From Alphaproteobacteria bacterium (GTDB taxonomy: Bacteria > Pseudomonadota > Alphaproteobacteria > UBA9219): a stretch of DNA of 7,663 nucleotides. Shown here piece after piece: positions 5,391 to 7,663 of the stretch. The translations under genes were made by a program, and so were the position numbers. The stretch spans positions 1-7,663 of the forward strand of contig JAQUUS010000066.1 in the NCBI GenBank assembly GCA_028693775.1, written 5' to 3'. The notes beneath the pieces are model-generated. The model was given only the letters and a program-made list of their open reading frames with translations, did no database searches and had not been told where the DNA came from. Within the stretch, counting starts at the first letter, position 1, and every line of letters starts with the position of its first letter.

Positions 5391-6317
5391 ATGCACCTGC
5401 CAACCTACATCCGCATTGCCCGGCCAGATCACTGGATCAAAAACATATTCATGATCCCCGGCACCGTTCTCGCCCTTTTGCTCGTCGGCGACGGATTGTC
5501 GCATTTCAGGCCGTGGGCGTTTCTGGGCGCGGCAACGGTTTTGTGCCTGATCTCCTCAGCCAATTATGTCATCAACGAGTTTCTCGACGCGGAAAGCGAC
5601 CGGTTTCATCCCATGAAATCGAAACGCGCGGGCGCGCGCGGCAAGCTGAAGGCTTTTCCTGTCCTTTCGCTTTATGCGGTGCTGGCGGCGGCGGGACTCG
5701 CGCTGGCGTATCGCTTCGGGACGATGTTTTTCGTGACGGCGGAAATTTTTCTCATTATGGGAACGCTCTATAACGTCAGGCCGATCCGCACAAAGGATGT
5801 GCCTTATCTCGACGTTCTGACCGAAGCCATCAACAATCCCTTGCGGTTCCTTTTGGGATGGTTTGTCGTGATCGGGAACGCGCTGCCTCCTTCCAGCGTT
5901 CTGATTTCCTACTGGATGGGCGGCGCTTTTCTTATGGCCATGAAAAGATATTCCGAATATCGCCACTTTGCGGACAAAAAACGCATCGGGCAATACAGGA
6001 AGTCTTTTAAATACTACAACGAGGAACGATTGCTGCTCTCCTCGTTCTTTTATGCGCTCAATTCGACGTTCTTTCTGGGTGTGTTCCTCATCAAATACAG
6101 GATCGAATACGTTTTGAGCTTGCCGTTCATTACGGTTTTGTTCGTCTGGTACTTCAAAATCGCCATGAAGGAAAATTCGGCAGCACAAGCCCCCGAGAAA
6201 CTTTATGGCGAAAGCGCATTTCTTTCGTATGCGTTCCTCGTGTGCGCGTTTTTGGGGGCGCTGACATATCTGGACCTTCCGGCCTTGCAGATCCTTGTCG
6301 AGCCCGTCAGATATTGA
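5391..6317 (+). CDS. UbiA-family membrane prenyltransferase, DPPR-synthase-like
   Basis: UbiA enzymes use a polyprenyl (di)phosphate and an acceptor in the inner membrane. The start at 5391 (MHLPTYIRIARPDHW, 308 residues) follows the GNAT stop by 5 bases; the ribosome site is weak. The N-terminal RPDHWIKN resembles RPxQWxKN of decaprenyl-phosphate phosphoribosyltransferases. The first metal-binding motif is NEFLDAESDRFHPMK (62-76): the DRxHPxK extension is typical of that subgroup, but the usual second Asp of NDxxDxxxD is Glu63. The second region is YNVRPIRTKDVPYLDVLTEA (127-146), and MAMKRYSEY (182-190) matches the KR-E segment. About eight or nine membrane segments are visible. The substrate could be phosphoribosyl diphosphate plus polyprenyl phosphate, as in arabinan precursor synthesis, or a different acceptor; this is inference. 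Confidence 0.85.
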   Translation: MHLPTYIRIARPDHWIKNIFMIPGTVLALLLVGDGLSHFRPWAFLGAATVLCLISSANYVINEFLDAESDRFHPMKSKRAGARGKLKAFPVLSLYAVLAAAGLALAYRFGTMFFVTAEIFLIMGTLYNVRPIRTKDVPYLDVLTEAINNPLRFLLGWFVVIGNALPPSSVLISYWMGGAFLMAMKRYSEYRHFADKKRIGQYRKSFKYYNEERLLLSSFFYALNSTFFLGVFLIKYRIEYVLSLPFITVLFVWYFKIAMKENSAAQAPEKLYGESAFLSYAFLVCAFLGALTYLDLPALQILVEPVRY

Positions 6318-6360
6318 GCCAAAACGTTAATCCATAAAAACTCCTTCCCTTCAAAATTTG

Positions 6361-6517
6361 GACGCTCCCCATGGGGCGCCCGGTAGCGCAAGTACCGGGC
6401 TTACAACTGTCCCTTGGTCCTTCGGCGATGCCCCTTAATGCCGGCCTTAGATGGGGCGCGCCGGATGGACCGAGCAGGCTCGTGGGCTCTTACTCCGCGA
6501 GCGTGCGGGAATATTCC
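6361..6517 (-). ncRNA. ssrS: 6S RNA, regulator of sigma-70 RNA polymerase
   Basis: 6S RNA mimics an open promoter and holds housekeeping RNA polymerase in stationary phase. On the minus strand the segment GAGCCUGCUCGGUCCAUCCG matches GAGCAUGCUCGGUCCGUCCG of E. coli 6S, and ACCAAGGG matches its 3' side. The fold agrees. GGUCC pairs with GGACC, CGGCG with CGCCG and GCCCC with GGGGC to form the apical arm. A central bubble follows. The closing stem pairs GCGGAGUA with UACUUGCGC (one bulge) and ACGCUC with GAGCGU. At about 157 nt it is shorter than the 184 nt of E. coli, as in other alphaproteobacteria. A competing local hairpin, GCCCGGUA/UACCGGGC, lies on the 3' side and may matter for polymerase release. 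Ends are estimated from the promoter and stem. Confidence 0.85.
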
Positions 6518-6523
6518 TACACC

Positions 6524-6529
6524 ATTATA
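6524..6529 (-). promoter_or_regulatory. -10 element of the 6S RNA promoter (TATAAT)
   Basis: A perfect TATAAT on the minus strand lies 6-7 bases before the predicted 6S RNA start at about 6517. The expected -35 position, 17 bases upstream, has only a weak A-rich hexamer, so the exact promoter and any activator remain open. Confidence 0.6.
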
Positions 6530-6541
6530 GGGAATAATGCA

Positions 6542-6576
6542 AGGGATTTTTCCGCGTTCGAAGCAAAAAAATCCCT
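6542..6576. repeat. Perfect 10-bp inverted repeat between infA and 6S RNA
   Basis: AGGGATTTTT (6542-6551) and AAAAATCCCT (6567-6576) are perfect reverse complements around a 15-base loop. The dyad lies between the infA stop and the 6S -10 and covers the place where the 6S -35 should be. No T-tail follows the closing arm on the minus strand (TGCATT follows), so it is not a standard terminator. It could be an infA 3' stabiliser, a weak terminator, or a regulator site for 6S. Confidence 0.5.
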
Positions 6577-6625
6577 CATGCGCTTTTTGCTCTGCGCACA
6601 GGCCGGAATTGCGGCTTTTTAAACG

Positions 6626-6844
6626 TTATTTGTGACGGAAGGTGATGCGGCCTTTGGTGAGGTCGTAGGGCGTCATTTCGACGTTCACTTTGTCACCGGT
6701 CAGGACGCGAATGCGGTTCTTGCGCATTTTGCCCGATGTGTGGGCCAAGACCTCGTGTCCGTTATCCAACTGCACGCGGAACATTGCGTTGGGGAGGATT
6801 TCGGTCACTACGCCTTCAAATTCGAGCAGGTCTTCTTTAGCCAT
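6626..6844 (-). CDS. infA: Translation initiation factor IF-1
   Basis: IF-1 binds the ribosomal A site during initiation together with IF-2 and IF-3. The protein has exactly 72 residues, the usual length, and the full S1-like OB fold: [45 protein letters not shown] and the [23 protein letters not shown] ending, typical of alphaproteobacteria. It stands alone, with the 6S gene downstream in the same direction. No Shine-Dalgarno sequence is visible in the 20 bases before the ATG (AACCCCGATAAAATA), unusual for such a highly expressed gene. A possible -10, TATAAC, lies at 6915-6920 on the minus strand but without a good -35. Confidence 0.97.
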   Translation of the reverse strand: MAKEDLLEFEGVVTEILPNAMFRVQLDNGHEVLAHTSGKMRKNRIRVLTGDKVNVEMTPYDLTKGRITFRHK

Positions 6845-6998
6845 TATTTTATCGGGGTTATGGTTTATTGGTGGCCAAGAGAGTTATCAGGATTTCTGCG
6901 CCGCGTAAAGCCCTGTTATAATTAGGTTTAGATGGCAGCGTTTGCGAAAACAGAGTTAAAGCGCGCAATTGTTTGCGATATATAGCAAATTACTTTCA

Positions 6999-7007
6999 TG
7001 GTATAAT
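6999..7007 (+). promoter_or_regulatory. Extended -10 promoter for the gene at 7065
   Basis: TGG followed by a perfect TATAAT (7002-7007) forms an extended -10 element (TGn-TATAAT). No good -35 is present 16-18 bases upstream, which extended -10 promoters tolerate. The start would be near 7014, giving a leader of about 50 bases that is strongly AT-rich. Confidence 0.55.
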
Positions 7008-7064
7008 AATAAATGCATATTTTTTAATGCCTTGATCCATTTTTAAATCATAATCAGGTTTCTT

Positions 7065-7663
7065 ATGGATTGCAGCGAAGACACCAGAATTCAACTGAGC
7101 AAAGAGCTTCTGAAACGGAAACAGGCGACGATCAGGGAGATGATCGTTGCAACGTACGGCGAATGGCCTCTGCGCGGACTCGATGTCGTTTCGGACGAGC
7201 ATCTGGATAAAAACGTCAGGATTTGGGGATATTGGCGCTCCCTGTATCATTACCTTTCGATTTCCCCTCGCCGCTCGGCCTTCAGGGTCGCGGCCAAGCA
7301 TCTCACGGATTGGCACGGCTGCGCGTCGAGCGCTCACAGGGCCGTATGGATTAAAAGCTGGGTCTCGGGCAAAAAAAGGTTTTCGAGCCTCGCGCACGAA
7401 CGCAGGCATATTCAGCAATACGATCTTAATCCGGGCACCGAAACCCTTGCGGACGCGGTTATGAACCTTCTGATTTATCCGGAGGACAAGAACCCTTATA
7501 CGGAAGCCAACGGCTATACCCGGAATTCCGTCGAGGACGTTCGTTATTATCAAAAAGGCGAGGAGGTTCAGGCCTTCCTCGAAGAAATCCTGGTTGCGGG
7601 ATATCCTCACTGGCCTCGCTTGCCGCTCAAAAAAGGCGAACTCTGGGCCGTTTTGACAAACGC
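7065..7663 (+). CDS. Putative HExxH zinc metallopeptidase-like protein, 3' end outside window
   Basis: The frame opens with ATG at 7065 (MDCSEDTRIQLSKELL) and runs without a stop to the window edge, giving 199 visible residues. AGG lies about 7 bases upstream. Residues 109-120 read LAHERRHIQQYD, with an HExxH motif (His111, Glu112, His115; bases 7395-7409) inside a helix of the kind used by zinc peptidases. A later segment, YYQKGEEVQAFLEEI (161-175), offers Glu166, Glu167 and others as third zinc ligand, a spacing seen in gluzincin-like proteins. The N-terminal 100 residues are rich in Trp, Arg and His and are not recognised. There is no signal peptide, so it probably acts in the cytosol. An HExxH can arise by chance; the surrounding LAHE-RH-xQY context makes that less likely. 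An ORF on the opposite strand (6996-7610) shows no family features and is taken as a shadow. Confidence 0.6.
   Translation, partial: MDCSEDTRIQLSKELLKRKQATIREMIVATYGEWPLRGLDVVSDEHLDKNVRIWGYWRSLYHYLSISPRRSAFRVAAKHLTDWHGCASSAHRAVWIKSWVSGKKRFSSLAHERRHIQQYDLNPGTETLADAVMNLLIYPEDKNPYTEANGYTRNSVEDVRYYQKGEEVQAFLEEILVAGYPHWPRLPLKKGELWAVLTN

Noticed and set aside
6371..6622. 83-codon plus-strand ORF after the UbiA gene
   Set aside because: It lies opposite the 6S RNA and its promoter; conserved RNA sequence and pairing explain the stretch better.
6996..7610. 204-codon minus-strand ORF
   Set aside because: It is antisense to the HExxH frame, spans the AT-rich promoter region and shows no recognisable domain. 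The plus frame stays open to the window end.
1..7663. CRISPR array, tRNA genes, insertion sequences, phage attachment sites
   Set aside because: No regularly spaced direct repeats, no tRNA-like cloverleaf, no transposase frame or terminal repeats seen on either strand.

Overview
The window looks like a chromosomal piece of an alphaproteobacterium with moderately GC-rich genes and AT-richer gaps. Four features point there. LexA is of the alphaproteobacterial form and its promoter carries a direct-repeat SOS box, GAAC-N7-GAAC. The IF-1 protein is of the alphaproteobacterial type. There is a short 6S RNA. The genus cannot be read from the sequence; a Rhodospirillales- or Micavibrio-like relative is only a guess.

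Layout. Positions 1-576 hold the 3' part of argF (ornithine carbamoyltransferase). It converges on lexA (573-1274, minus strand) with a 4-base overlap of the stop regions. The lexA promoter is legible, with an SOS box across its -10 and spacer, so autoregulation is expected. Positions 1499-4795 hold a plus-strand, operon-like run of seven small proteins that I do not recognise, plus one doubtful 42-codon ORF. All seven carry a bilobed hydrophobic region near the C-terminus. At least four, and probably all, are diverged members of one paralogous family. This is the most unusual part of the window. The run is followed in the same direction by a YhbS-like GNAT acetyltransferase (4870-5385) and a UbiA-family prenyltransferase related to decaprenyl-phosphate phosphoribosyltransferases (5391-6317).

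On the minus strand there follow a 6S RNA gene (about 6361-6517, absent from a protein-only view) and infA (6626-6844). After an AT-rich gap with a good extended -10 promoter, a plus-strand gene starts at 7065 and runs off the window. Its product carries an HExxH motif and may be a zinc metallopeptidase.

How the genes fit together. argF, lexA, infA and 6S RNA are housekeeping or stress genes with no evident common pathway. The small membrane-protein array is the accessory element. Its tight spacing, two ATGA stop/start overlaps and shared motifs suggest co-expressed, possibly co-assembling membrane proteins that arose by tandem duplication. Its function is unknown. It sits divergently from lexA, but I see no second SOS box in front of it.
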